A stretch of 18,662 bases of DNA from Burkholderiales bacterium (GCA_014379045.1 JACMMK010000326.1:1-18662); one strand, 5' to 3'. Shown: positions 8,063-15,836, counted from the stretch's first letter. Notes: a model not told the origin generated them from the sequence alone. Program-made: numbers and translations.

Positions 8063-8671
8063 CTACTTCGCCGGGACCGGCGTGCCGGCGGGCGGCACCG
8101 GCTTCTTCGCCGCCGCCGTGGGTTCCGGCTTCGGGCGCGCGACGTCGACATTCATGTTGAATTCGTTCAGCCGCTGGTTGTTCACCGTCGCGACCTTGAT
8201 CTCGACCAACGACGCGTTGTCGAGCCAGGGTGACGATTCCAGGTTGCGCAGCAGCGTCGACACGCGCGCATTGGACTGCGCGAGCCCTACGATGTTGACC
8301 TTGGTACCGGTCTGTTTGATGTTGCGCAGATAGACGCCGTCGGGCAACTGGCGTGCGATCTGGTCGAACAGCTGCACCACTTCCGCGCGATTGGACTGCA
8401 GTGTCTCGACGACGCGCTTGCGCGCGAGCAGCTGCTGGGTCTGATCACGCAGACGGCGAATTTCCTCGATCTGCTTGTCGAGCGACGCGATCTCCTGGTC
8501 GAGGAACTTGTTCCGCGCCTGCTGACCATCGATGCGCGACGACAGCACGCCGTGAACGAGGAACACGACGCCGACACCGAGCGCCAGCATCGCGACCGCG
8601 GCGATGATGAACGAGCGCTGTTGCGCAGCGCGTTTCATCTCGCGGTGAGGGAGCAGGTTTATGCGAATCAT
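8063..8671 (-). CDS. pilN: Type IV pilus inner-membrane protein PilN
   Basis: Bitopic inner-membrane protein; its cytoplasmic N-terminus binds PilM and its periplasmic part pairs with PilO. The 202-residue product starts with the diagnostic MIRINLLPHRE that docks into PilM. A membrane helix (about 20-44), a coiled coil (about 48-95) and a ferredoxin-like domain (LPDGVYLRNIKQTG ... VNIVGLA) follow, then a Pro/Ala/Lys tail. The start is fixed by the conserved N-terminus. No Shine-Dalgarno is seen before it: the stretch upstream is C-rich. It is separated from pilM by 102 bp that contain a long stem-loop. Confidence 0.95.
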   Translation of the reverse strand: MIRINLLPHREMKRAAQQRSFIIAAVAMLALGVGVVFLVHGVLSSRIDGQQARNKFLDQEIASLDKQIEEIRRLRDQTQQLLARKRVVETLQSNRAEVVQLFDQIARQLPDGVYLRNIKQTGTKVNIVGLAQSNARVSTLLRNLESSPWLDNASLVEIKVATVNNQRLNEFNMNVDVARPKPEPTAAAKKPVPPAGTPVPAK

Positions 8672-8724
8672 CGTGGGTGGCAGGTAGGCGGGTGGTCGGG
8701 ACGGTGTGAAGCAGGGCGTAGGCG

Positions 8725-8762
8725 CGTCGGCGGTCGATCCGGGTGGATCGATTCGACCGACG
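8725..8762 (-). other. Long stem-loop between pilM and pilN
   Basis: CGTCGG (8725-8730) pairs with CCGACG (8757-8762), TCGA (8734-8737) with TCGA (8753-8756), and TCC with GGA around a GGGT loop (8741-8744), with small bulges. An alternative 7-bp stem, TCGATCC/GGATCGA (8734-8740 with 8745-8751), shares the same loop. It sits in the pilM-pilN gap and would be present in the mRNA. It could be an RNA processing or stability element, or a partial terminator. Structure is seen; role is inferred. Confidence 0.5.
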
Positions 8763-8773
8763 GCGCCGGGGGG

Positions 8774-9883
8774 TCAGGTGGGGTCGAAGCGGCGCAGCGC
8801 GAGCCCGCAGGCCACCATCAGCGACGGTGCATCGAGCTGAAGCTGGCGCGGACGGATCTTCGACGACACGTCCATGTCCGAAAACGGATTGGCGACGACG
8901 GTGGCGACCTGGGTGCGTCGGCTCACCGTCTCATCCAGATCGGCGATCGCCGCACAGCCGCCGGCGAGGAGCAGGCGGTCGACGCTGCTGTACTGGGTCG
9001 ACGTGTAGAAGAACTGCAGCACGCGCGCGATCTCGAGCGCGAGATTGTCCATGAACGGCTGCAGCACCTCGGCGTCGTAGTTCTCGGGCAGACCGCCATT
9101 GCGCTTGGCGATCTCGGCCTCGTCCGCAGTCAGACCGAAGTGGCGCTGGATCTCCTGCGTCAGTTGCTGGCCACCGAACGGTTGCTCACGCAGGTACACC
9201 GATTCGCCGTTGCGCACGATGTTGACGTTCATCACGCTGGTGCCGACATCGACGATCGCGATCGTCTGGTCGAGCCCGCCTTCGGGCAGGCTGCGCGCGA
9301 TCAACTCGAACGCTGCCTGCGTTGCGTAGGATTCGACGTCGACGACCACCGCCTTCAAGCCCGCTGCCTCGGCCGCCGCGACACGGTCCTCGACCTTTTC
9401 CTTGCGCGACGCAGCGATCAACACTTCCACGTCGTCGGTGCTGGTCGGCGACGGACCGAGTACCTGAAAGTCTAGGTTCACCTCTTCGAGGGCGAACGGA
9501 ATGTACTGGTTCGCCTCGGTCTCGACCTGGAGTTCGAGCTCTTCGTCGCGCTGGCTGGCCGGCACCGCGATTTTCTTGGTGATCACTGCCGCGGTGGGCA
9601 ATGCCAGCGCCACGTTGCGCACGCGGCTGTTCAACTTTTTCCAGCCGCGTTTGAACGAATCGGAGACCTGGTCGAGATTGACGATGTTGCCGTCGACCAC
9701 GGCGTCCTTGGCGAGCGGCTCGATCACGTAGCGCTCGATCCGCAGCTTTCCACGCCCGGCATCTTCCAGCTCGACGAACTTGACTGCGGAGGAGCTGATG
9801 TCGACACCGATCAACGGCGGAGACTTCGGCCGCAACAACCGGCCGAGCGCATCCAACTTGAAGTCGAGTTTCCCTTTGAACAT
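8774..9883 (-). CDS. pilM: Type IV pilus assembly protein PilM (actin-like ATPase)
   Basis: Cytoplasmic actin/FtsA-fold protein that binds the PilN N-terminus and forms the cytoplasmic ring of the type IV pilus machine. The 369-residue product has phosphate-1 loop GVDISSSAVK (about 27-36), a phosphate-2 region IVDVGTSVMN and an adenosine-type loop LAGGCAAIADLD near the C-terminus, ending LACGLALRRFD-like as in the family. I prefer the ATG at 9883 (MFKGKLDF). A GTG at 9907 would add eight residues, and neither start has a strong Shine-Dalgarno. It is the first gene of the pil block and is divergent from mrcA. Confidence 0.93.
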   Translation of the reverse strand: MFKGKLDFKLDALGRLLRPKSPPLIGVDISSSAVKFVELEDAGRGKLRIERYVIEPLAKDAVVDGNIVNLDQVSDSFKRGWKKLNSRVRNVALALPTAAVITKKIAVPASQRDEELELQVETEANQYIPFALEEVNLDFQVLGPSPTSTDDVEVLIAASRKEKVEDRVAAAEAAGLKAVVVDVESYATQAAFELIARSLPEGGLDQTIAIVDVGTSVMNVNIVRNGESVYLREQPFGGQQLTQEIQRHFGLTADEAEIAKRNGGLPENYDAEVLQPFMDNLALEIARVLQFFYTSTQYSSVDRLLLAGGCAAIADLDETVSRRTQVATVVANPFSDMDVSSKIRPRQLQLDAPSLMVACGLALRRFDPT

Positions 9884-9919
9884 GGAAGGTTCACGCCATC
9901 TTTGCACAAACAGGTTTAA

Positions 9920-9948
9920 AGGCTAGCAACAACTATCTGGACTGTAAA
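9920..9948 (-). promoter_or_regulatory. Candidate promoter for pilMNOPQ
   Basis: On the minus strand TTTACA (9943-9948) lies 17 bp before TAGCCT (9920-9925), inside the 179-bp divergent gap to mrcA. The -35 is good and the -10 weak. Transcription would start near 9913, about 30 nt before the preferred pilM ATG. Confidence 0.33.
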
Positions 9949-10051
9949 GCGTTTTTCCTGCCCGCTGACTTCGCTACCGAGTCACTGTCTCATTTGTGCC
10001 GCGTCGATCAGAGCGGTCGCCGTTGCGCCCGAGTCACGCGACACATCTGCC

Positions 10052-10057
10052 TATAAT
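10052..10057 (+). promoter_or_regulatory. Consensus -10 TATAAT directly before mrcA
   Basis: A perfect TATAAT is followed by only 5 nt and then the mrcA ATG at 10063. Transcription would begin on or beside the start codon. There is no Shine-Dalgarno and no clear -35 at 16-18 bp. The hexamer is rare in this GC-rich sequence, which favours a real promoter and a leaderless or near-leaderless mRNA. Confidence 0.5.
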
Positions 10058-10062
10058 CGACG

Positions 10063-12378
10063 ATGTTCAAACGTTCTTTATTGCTCATTCTGCTCTTCAT
10101 CATCGGCGTGTCCGGGCTCGCGGTACTGGTAGTCGCGTTCGCTGCCGCGATCGCCTATCCGAAGCTGCCGTCACTGGAGGTGCTGACCGATTACCGGCCG
10201 AAAGTGCCGTTGCGGGTATTCAGCGCCGAGGGTGACCTGCTCGGCGAATTCGGCGAAGAACGCCGTGCGGTCGTGAAGATCGAGGCCGTCCCCGACATGA
10301 TGAAGAAGGCGATCCTCGCCGCCGAAGACGATCGATTCTACGAACACGGCGGTGTCGATTACCTCGGTGTGGTGCGTGCTGCGATCTCCAATTTCTCCGG
10401 CGGCGGCGCGCGCCAGGGCGCGAGCACGATCACCATGCAGGTCGCGCGCAATTTCTTTCTGTCGCGGGAAAAAACGTTCACGCGGAAGTTTCACGAGGCG
10501 TTGCTTGCGTTCAAGATCGAGGCGAGCCTTAGCAAGGACAAGATTTTCGAGCTGTACATCAACCAGATCTTCCTGGGCCAGCGCGCTTACGGCTTTGCCG
10601 CAGCCGCCCAGACATACTTCGGCAAGTCCCTGGCTCAACTTGAGGTCGCCGAGATGGCAATGTTGGCCGGGCTGCCGAAAGCGCCGTCGCGATTCAATCC
10701 CGTGGTGAACCCGCAACGCGCCAAACTGCGCCAGCAGTATGTCCTTCGGCGAATGAACGAACTGGGGTACATCGACGCCGAGCAGTTGGCCGCCGCCGAG
10801 AAGTTCGCGATGCCGGCGCGGCGCGAGGGCGCGGAGTCCACGGTGCACGCCGACTACGTCGCGGAGATGGTCCGACAAGTGATGTATGAACGGTTCCGCG
10901 AGGAAGCCTATACGCGCGGTCTGAGGGTGCACACGACCGTACTTAGTGAGCACCAACTTGCCGCTTATGCCTCGGTCCGACGTGGGGTCATCGCGTACGA
11001 CCGACGTCATGGGTTCCGCGGGCCGGAGCGTTTCGTCGACTTTCCGCCCAATTTTACCGACGAACAACTCGAGGATCTGCTGCAGGACGATCCCGACAGT
11101 GACGGGCTGTTCCCGGCGATCGTGTTGCAGATCGACGACAAGTCCGCGGTCGTCTATCGGCGCGGGTTGGGACGCGTCACGATTGCCCCCGAGGGACTGC
11201 GTTTTGCGCAGCGCGCCATCGGCGATCAGGCGCCGCTGAAGCAGCGTCTACGTCCGGGCGCCGTGGTGCGCATTCAGCGCGACGAAAAAAACCAGTGGCA
11301 GGTGACGCAACTGCCCCAGGTCGAGGCTTCATTGGTCGCGGTGAGCCCGTCCGACGGCGCAATTCGTGCGCTGATTGGCGGGTTCGATTTCAACCGCGCC
11401 CAGTTCAACCACGTGACCCAGGCGATCCGGCAGCCCGGTTCGAGCTTCAAGCCGTTCATCTATTCCGCTGCGCTCGAACGTGGCTTCACCGCGTCGACCG
11501 TGGTCAACGACGCGCCACTGAGATTCGGGTCGAGCCAGACCGGCTCGGAGCCGTGGGAGCCGAAGAACTACGATGGCAAGTACGACGGTCCGATGCGGAT
11601 TCGTACTGCGCTCGCGCGCTCGAAGAATCTGGTCACGATCCGCGTCCTGCAGGCGATCGGCGTTCATTACGCGCAGGACTACATCGCCAAGTTCGGTTTC
11701 GATCCGAAGTTGCATCCGCCGTACCTCACGATGGCCCTGGGCGCGGGCGGGGTGACGCCGATGCAGATGGCCGCTGGCTATGCGGTGTTCGCCAATGGCG
11801 GCTATCGCGTCACCCCGTTCATGATCCAACGGGTCGAGGATCAGAAGGGGGTCGTGCTGTTCGAAGCCAAGCCGCAGGTCGCGGGTGACACCGCAGAACG
11901 GGCGATCGATGGCCGCAACGCATTCGTGATGACGAGTCTGATGCAGGATGTCGTGAAGGTCGGCACGGCGATGCGCGCGTTATCCCTGGGACGCGCGGAT
12001 CTCGCCGGCAAGACCGGCACGACCAACGATTTTCTCGATGCATGGTTTGCCGGATACCAGTCGACGCTGGTAGCGGTGAGCTGGGTCGGTTTCTCCACCC
12101 CGCGTACGCTCGGCAACGGGGAGACCGGGTCGGCCGCGGCATTGCCGATCTGGATCAGCTACATGGCGGTAGCGTTGAAGGGCATCCCGGAACAGCAGCC
12201 GGTCGCCCCCGAAGGCGTGACCACGGCACGCGTCGATTCGGGTAGCGGACTGCGCGATCCCGACGGTCGCGGCGTGCCGGAGTTCTTCTATCACGAGAAC
12301 CTTCCGCGTGAGCAGGAACCGGTCGTGCAAGGTACCGACGCCCGGCCGCCGGACGACGTCAAGGCGCAGATTTTCTGA
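10063..12378 (+). CDS. mrcA: Penicillin-binding protein 1A (bifunctional transglycosylase/transpeptidase)
   Basis: Class A PBP that polymerises lipid II into glycan strands and cross-links the peptides in the periplasm. The 771-residue product has a membrane anchor (about 4-30) and a GT51 glycosyltransferase domain with catalytic Glu88 in EDDRFYEHGG, GASTITMQ, and KIFELYINQIFLG (about 80-250). An OB-like/linker region follows, then a transpeptidase domain with Ser460 in SSFK, SKN at 520-522 and KTGT at 650-653. The length fits PBP1A rather than PBP1B. The first ATG at 10063 places the anchor correctly, and no other in-frame ATG precedes the catalytic domain. It is divergent from pilM, the usual betaproteobacterial arrangement. 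Thirteen bases separate it from the next gene. Confidence 0.97.
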   Translation: MFKRSLLLILLFIIGVSGLAVLVVAFAAAIAYPKLPSLEVLTDYRPKVPLRVFSAEGDLLGEFGEERRAVVKIEAVPDMMKKAILAAEDDRFYEHGGVDYLGVVRAAISNFSGGGARQGASTITMQVARNFFLSREKTFTRKFHEALLAFKIEASLSKDKIFELYINQIFLGQRAYGFAAAAQTYFGKSLAQLEVAEMAMLAGLPKAPSRFNPVVNPQRAKLRQQYVLRRMNELGYIDAEQLAAAEKFAMPARREGAESTVHADYVAEMVRQVMYERFREEAYTRGLRVHTTVLSEHQLAAYASVRRGVIAYDRRHGFRGPERFVDFPPNFTDEQLEDLLQDDPDSDGLFPAIVLQIDDKSAVVYRRGLGRVTIAPEGLRFAQRAIGDQAPLKQRLRPGAVVRIQRDEKNQWQVTQLPQVEASLVAVSPSDGAIRALIGGFDFNRAQFNHVTQAIRQPGSSFKPFIYSAALERGFTASTVVNDAPLRFGSSQTGSEPWEPKNYDGKYDGPMRIRTALARSKNLVTIRVLQAIGVHYAQDYIAKFGFDPKLHPPYLTMALGAGGVTPMQMAAGYAVFANGGYRVTPFMIQRVEDQKGVVLFEAKPQVAGDTAERAIDGRNAFVMTSLMQDVVKVGTAMRALSLGRADLAGKTGTTNDFLDAWFAGYQSTLVAVSWVGFSTPRTLGNGETGSAAALPIWISYMAVALKGIPEQQPVAPEGVTTARVDSGSGLRDPDGRGVPEFFYHENLPREQEPVVQGTDARPPDDVKAQIF

Positions 12379-12391
12379 GGTCGACAGGCGC

Positions 12392-13030
12392 GTGGTTCGA
12401 GAGACGAATACCCGGCAGCGACAGTTGCGCGAGCAGATCGCGCAGCTCGCGGCGCGGCTGGTTGCCGAAGACGGCCTCGATGACTGGGGTCTTGCCAAAC
12501 GCAAGGCCGCGCGCGCGCTCGGCCTGACCGATTCGCGGTGTCTGCCGACCAATACCGAGATGGAAGCGGCGCTGCTCGAGTATCAGCGGATCTTCGACGA
12601 GGACGGACAGCGTGCGCAACTGCACTGGCTGCGCTCGCAGGCGCTCGACCTGATGGAGGTGTTCGAGCGCTTCGATCCGCACCTGGTCGGACCGGTACTG
12701 TCCGGCGCGATCGGCAAGTATCCGACGATCCACCTGCATCTGTTCACCGACGATGAAAAAGCGATAGAGTTGTTCCTGCTCAATGAAGTCATACCGTACG
12801 ACCCGTCGCAGCAGCGGGTGTCCATCGCCGGAGTCGCGCGCACCGTGCCGAGTTTCGAATTGAACATCGAGGGCTCAGACGTGCAGTTGCTGCAGTTCAC
12901 GGGCGCCGATCGCCGGCAGCCGGTTCGGCTGACCGCCGACGGGCGTGTGCTGGAGCGTGCCGGCCGCGCGAGTCTCGAAGCGAAGCTCGACGCCGCAGCG
13001 TCGCTGGAAGCGCGGTGGTCGGATCGATGA
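12392..13030 (+). CDS. Conserved hypothetical protein, possibly a degenerate nucleotidyltransferase
   Basis: I do not recognise a characterised function. The frame is open from 12308, but that start lies inside mrcA; the GTG at 12392, 13 bp after the mrcA stop, gives a 212-residue protein with a plausible start. The sequence has a charged helical N-terminus (RQLREQIAQLAARLVAEDG, then LAKRKAARALG), helices to about residue 95, and a central segment (about 98-121) with GPVLSGAIGKY and then IHLHLFTDD. This is laid out like the Gly-Ser and DxD core of polymerase-beta-type nucleotidyltransferases, but the acidic pair is replaced by IHLHL. The C-terminal half is beta-rich. There is no signal peptide or membrane helix. 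It is probably co-transcribed with mrcA and perhaps the PilZ gene. The fold idea is inference only. Confidence 0.75.
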   Translation: MVRETNTRQRQLREQIAQLAARLVAEDGLDDWGLAKRKAARALGLTDSRCLPTNTEMEAALLEYQRIFDEDGQRAQLHWLRSQALDLMEVFERFDPHLVGPVLSGAIGKYPTIHLHLFTDDEKAIELFLLNEVIPYDPSQQRVSIAGVARTVPSFELNIEGSDVQLLQFTGADRRQPVRLTADGRVLERAGRASLEAKLDAAASLEARWSDR

Positions 13031-13118
13031 GCACGCGCATCGTCCCGGGGGGTCCTTCGGTCAGGGACGTCGGGGAAAGACGATGACCGTTTACGGGATG
13101 CCGCGCGATGTCGACTGA
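13027..13118 (+). other. Chain of two overlapping micro-ORFs leading to the PilZ gene
   Basis: ATG 13027 overlaps the upstream stop as ATGA and opens a 19-codon frame ending at 13086. Its stop overlaps another ATGA at 13083, preceded by GGGGAAAG, that opens an 11-codon frame ending at 13118, across the PilZ-gene ATG at 13108. They may be a translational relay or chance; no peptide homology is claimed. Confidence 0.25.
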
Positions 13119-13911
13119 ACCGGCGCGGCCCGCGACGAGCGGTGTTGCAGTCTCCGCAGGCGCGACTTCCAGAAGCGACGAGCAGGCCGACGATCTGAGC
13201 CGGTTCCTGATCCGCTCGCCGACCCAGATCGGGCAGATTCTGCGTGCGGTCTCCGAGCATGCCGAGATCGTCACCGCCTACTTCAATCGCGGTCGTGAAT
13301 TCGTGATCACTGCGATCGTCGGTGTCGACACACCGATGCATACCGTGTTCCTCGACCTCGGCGCCGACGATTCGCTGAACGCGAAACTGCTGGCGAGCGA
13401 TCGCGTCGTGCTGGTCAGCGCGCATGAGAAGGTGAAGGTGCAGTTCACCGTGAAGTCCGTGCGAGCGACCCAGTTCGAGGGGCGCCCGACGCTCGCGATC
13501 GAGTTGCCCGGCGAGCTCCTGAAACTGCAACGGCGCGAGTTCTATCGCGTACGGACCGGCGCGCACGAGCCGGTGCGCTGCCGTCTGCCGATCAGCGCGC
13601 GCGAGACGCTCGAGTTGACGGTGTTCGACATCAGTGTCGGTGGCATCGCGATCCACGCGCGGCTGCCCGACGAATCGAGTCGGCCGGGCACTCGTTTTCC
13701 GGGTGCGACGCTGCAGATCGGCCAGGACGAGGCATTCGGCGCGGAACTCGAACTGCGCAATGTCAGCGAGGTGAGGTTGCGCGGCGCGGACATCCAGCGC
13801 CTGGGTCTGCGCTTCGTGGCGTTGCCTGAGCCGGCGCAGAAACTGATCCAGCGCTACATCCTCCGGCTCGAACGCGACCGGAAGAGTCGGGAAAACGCGT
13901 TGGGTCCGTGA
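13108..13911 (+). CDS. YcgR-like c-di-GMP-binding PilZ domain protein (flagellar brake family)
   Basis: The 267-residue product has two domains. A YcgR N-terminal (PilZN) domain spans about 33-135 (FLIRSPTQIGQILRAV ... HEKVKVQFTVKSVR). A C-terminal PilZ domain follows with both c-di-GMP signatures: RxxxR at Arg143-Arg147 (RREFYR) and DxSxxG at 174-179 (DISVGG). In enteric bacteria YcgR binds the flagellar motor when c-di-GMP is high and slows swimming. Here no flagellar gene is in view, and the neighbours are PBP1A and, across the divergent promoter, the pil operon, so the target could differ. The first about 30 residues are Ala/Ser-rich and probably disordered. It is convergent with hemB, 41 bp apart, with only a 4-bp GACC/GGTC hairpin between them. 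Confidence 0.9.
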   Translation: MSTEPARPATSGVAVSAGATSRSDEQADDLSRFLIRSPTQIGQILRAVSEHAEIVTAYFNRGREFVITAIVGVDTPMHTVFLDLGADDSLNAKLLASDRVVLVSAHEKVKVQFTVKSVRATQFEGRPTLAIELPGELLKLQRREFYRVRTGAHEPVRCRLPISARETLELTVFDISVGGIAIHARLPDESSRPGTRFPGATLQIGQDEAFGAELELRNVSEVRLRGADIQRLGLRFVALPEPAQKLIQRYILRLERDRKSRENALGP

Positions 13912-13952
13912 GCGTACGGGATTGACCAGACGGTCGGTACAGGCCCGTCGCC

Positions 13953-14978
13953 CTATTCGCGCAGCCAGCGCGCCGCGTCCAGCGCGAAGTAGGTAAGGAT
14001 CGCATCGGCGCCTGCGCGCTTGAAGGCGAGCAGCGATTCCATCGCCACCGCACGTTCGTCGAGCCAACCGTTGGCGCTCGCCGCCTTCAGCATCGCGTAC
14101 TCGCCGCTCACCTGGTAGACCGCGGTCGGCATGCCGAAGGTCTCCTTTACCCGGCGCACGATGTCCAGATAGGGCATGCCGGGCTTCACCATCACCATGT
14201 CGGCACCCTCGGCGATATCCATCGCCACTTCGCGCAGCGCCTCGTCGCTGTTTGCCGGGTCCATCTGGTACGTGTACTTCGATCCGCCGCCGAGGGTGGC
14301 GGCGGATCCCACCGCGTCGCGAAACGGCCCGTAGAACGCCGATGCGTACTTTGCCGAGTACGCGAGGATTCGTGTGTGAATCAACCCGCTTTCGTCCAGG
14401 CGCCGGCGGATCGCACCGACCCGCCCGTCCATCATGTCGGACGGCGCCACCATGTCGACGCCCGCCTGCGCCTGTACGCGTGCCTGTTCTATCAGGATGG
14501 CCACGGTCTGATCGTTCATCACGTAACCGCGTTCGTCGATCACCCCGTCCTGCCCATGGCTCGTATAGGGGTCGAGCGCGACGTCGGTCATCACGCCGAG
14601 CTGCGGGAAGCGCGCCTTGAGGGCCGCTACCGCGCGCGGCACGAGCCCCGCGGGGTTCAACGCTTCGCGGCCATCGGGAGTCTTCTGCGCCGGATCGATC
14701 ACCGGAAAGAGCGCGAGCATCGGTACGCCATCGCCGACGCACCGCTCTGCCACCGAGAGCAGGCGTTCGACATCGATGCGCTCGACACCGGGCATCGAGG
14801 GCACCGGCTGCGGCGGCCCCGAACCATCATGGATGAACACCGGGTAGATGAGGTCGTCGGTCGTCAGCAGGTGTTCGCGCGCGAGGCGCCGCGAAAATGC
14901 GTCGTGGCGCATCCGGCGCAACCGTGACTGCGGGAAGGTCGCGGCCGTGGCCGGCGCGGGTCGATCAGGATTGGTCAT
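13953..14978 (-). CDS. hemB: Delta-aminolevulinic acid dehydratase (porphobilinogen synthase)
   Basis: Condenses two 5-aminolevulinate molecules to porphobilinogen, the second common step of tetrapyrrole synthesis. The 341-residue product has the two active-site lysines, Lys210 in YSAKYASAFYGPF and Lys265 (Schiff base) in MVKPGMPYLD. The metal segment reads DVALDPYTSHGQDG, without the cysteines of the zinc type; by family knowledge this is the magnesium-type enzyme seen in Pseudomonas aeruginosa. The N-terminal arm (SRLRRMRHDAFSRRL) needed for the octamer is present. No strong Shine-Dalgarno precedes the ATG. It lies 122 bp after engB on the same strand; that gap has a GC palindrome near 15074-15090 and no clear promoter. 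Confidence 0.97.
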   Translation of the reverse strand: MTNPDRPAPATAATFPQSRLRRMRHDAFSRRLAREHLLTTDDLIYPVFIHDGSGPPQPVPSMPGVERIDVERLLSVAERCVGDGVPMLALFPVIDPAQKTPDGREALNPAGLVPRAVAALKARFPQLGVMTDVALDPYTSHGQDGVIDERGYVMNDQTVAILIEQARVQAQAGVDMVAPSDMMDGRVGAIRRRLDESGLIHTRILAYSAKYASAFYGPFRDAVGSAATLGGGSKYTYQMDPANSDEALREVAMDIAEGADMVMVKPGMPYLDIVRRVKETFGMPTAVYQVSGEYAMLKAASANGWLDERAVAMESLLAFKRAGADAILTYFALDAARWLRE

Positions 14979-15100
14979 CGTTGTTCAAGCCTGTGTGCAC
15001 TGGCAAGCCGGACGTGCCGGCGGGTCGGGAATGACGATCAGAACCGAGACAATCAACGCCCGAGGGCCGGATTGCGCGCGCGCAGCGCGCCTGCGTCGGA

Positions 15101-15766
15101 TCAATGCGCATCGTCGTGACCAGGTGTCGGCAGACGGTCGTCGCGGGGTTCGCGGTCGGGACCCCGGTCTACGATGCCGAGCCAGCCTGCCACAGTCGCG
15201 GCCAGCGTGTCGATACCCTGGCGTTTAGGGCTCGACAGCGTCTGCACCGTGACGGGAAGCGCTGCGAGCGGTGCCAGCGCCTCGACCACCTCGCGTTGCG
15301 TGCGCACCTGCTCCTGGCGGTTGAGCTTGTCGGACTTGGACAGCACGACGTGCAGCGGCAAGCCACGCGGCGCGATCCAGTCGATCAGCCGTACATCGAG
15401 CGCAGTCAACGGGTGCCGGATGTCCATGATCACCACCAGCCCGGCGAGTTCGCGCCGCTCCTGAAGGTAGCGTTCGAGCAGAATCCCCCAGTCTCGCTTC
15501 AGATTCTTCGCGACCTTTGCGTAGCCGTAGCCGGGCAGATCGACGACACGCTGTCGGGGCGCGACCTCGAACAGGTTGATCAGCTGAGTGCGCCCCGGCT
15601 GTTTGCTGACGAAGGCAAGGCGACCGATGCCGGTCAGTGCATTGATGGTGCTCGACTTCCCTGCGTTGGAACGCCCGACGAACGCGACCTCGCGGCCGCC
15701 GTCGGACGGCAACTGGTCGACGGCGGCAACGCTTTCTAGGAACGCAGTTCGATTGAATATGGACAT
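15101..15766 (-). CDS. engB: Ribosome biogenesis GTP-binding protein EngB (YihA/YsxC)
   Basis: Essential small GTPase involved in late assembly of the large ribosomal subunit. The 221-residue product shows G1 GRSNAGKS (31-38), G2 with Thr60 in KQPGRTQ, G3 DLPG (76-79) and G4 SKSD (143-146, where TKAD/NKxD is more usual), then an SSPKRQG G5-like segment. The last 20 residues (rich in Asp, Arg and Pro) are an extension beyond the fold. The ATG is preceded by CCG with no clear Shine-Dalgarno. It is divergent from the cytochrome c4 gene; the hemB/engB/cytochrome c4 grouping is common in Betaproteobacteria. Confidence 0.96.
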   Translation of the reverse strand: MSIFNRTAFLESVAAVDQLPSDGGREVAFVGRSNAGKSSTINALTGIGRLAFVSKQPGRTQLINLFEVAPRQRVVDLPGYGYAKVAKNLKRDWGILLERYLQERRELAGLVVIMDIRHPLTALDVRLIDWIAPRGLPLHVVLSKSDKLNRQEQVRTQREVVEALAPLAALPVTVQTLSSPKRQGIDTLAATVAGWLGIVDRGPDREPRDDRLPTPGHDDAH

Positions 15767-15830
15767 CGGTACCGGAACATCGACAAACCGCGGCCAGCTA
15801 CGTGACTGGCGTCGATGCGGTCGTCTACGC

Positions 15831-15836
15831 TAAAAT
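15831..15836 (+). promoter_or_regulatory. -10-like TAAAAT for the cytochrome c4 gene
   Basis: TAAAAT is five of six matches to the -10 consensus in the 266-bp gap between divergent engB and cytochrome c4. I find no convincing -35 at the right distance. A start near 15843 would give a leader of about 190 nt. Confidence 0.4.

Noticed and set aside
9898..9907. ATG-GCG-TGA mini-ORF and an upstream GTG start before pilM
   Set aside because: The two-codon frame is too short to interpret, and the GTG at 9907 adds eight residues that do not resemble known PilM N-termini.
1370..13937. Shared 12-mer ACCAGACGGTCG in two intergenic regions (near 1370 and 13925)
   Set aside because: An exact 12-base match in 18.7 kb of GC-rich DNA is expected by chance several times; no flanking similarity.
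12583..14742. 719-residue open frame on the minus strand
   Set aside because: It spans antisense to the unknown gene and the PilZ gene and then runs through hemB out of frame; the product is Arg-rich and low in recognisable motifs.
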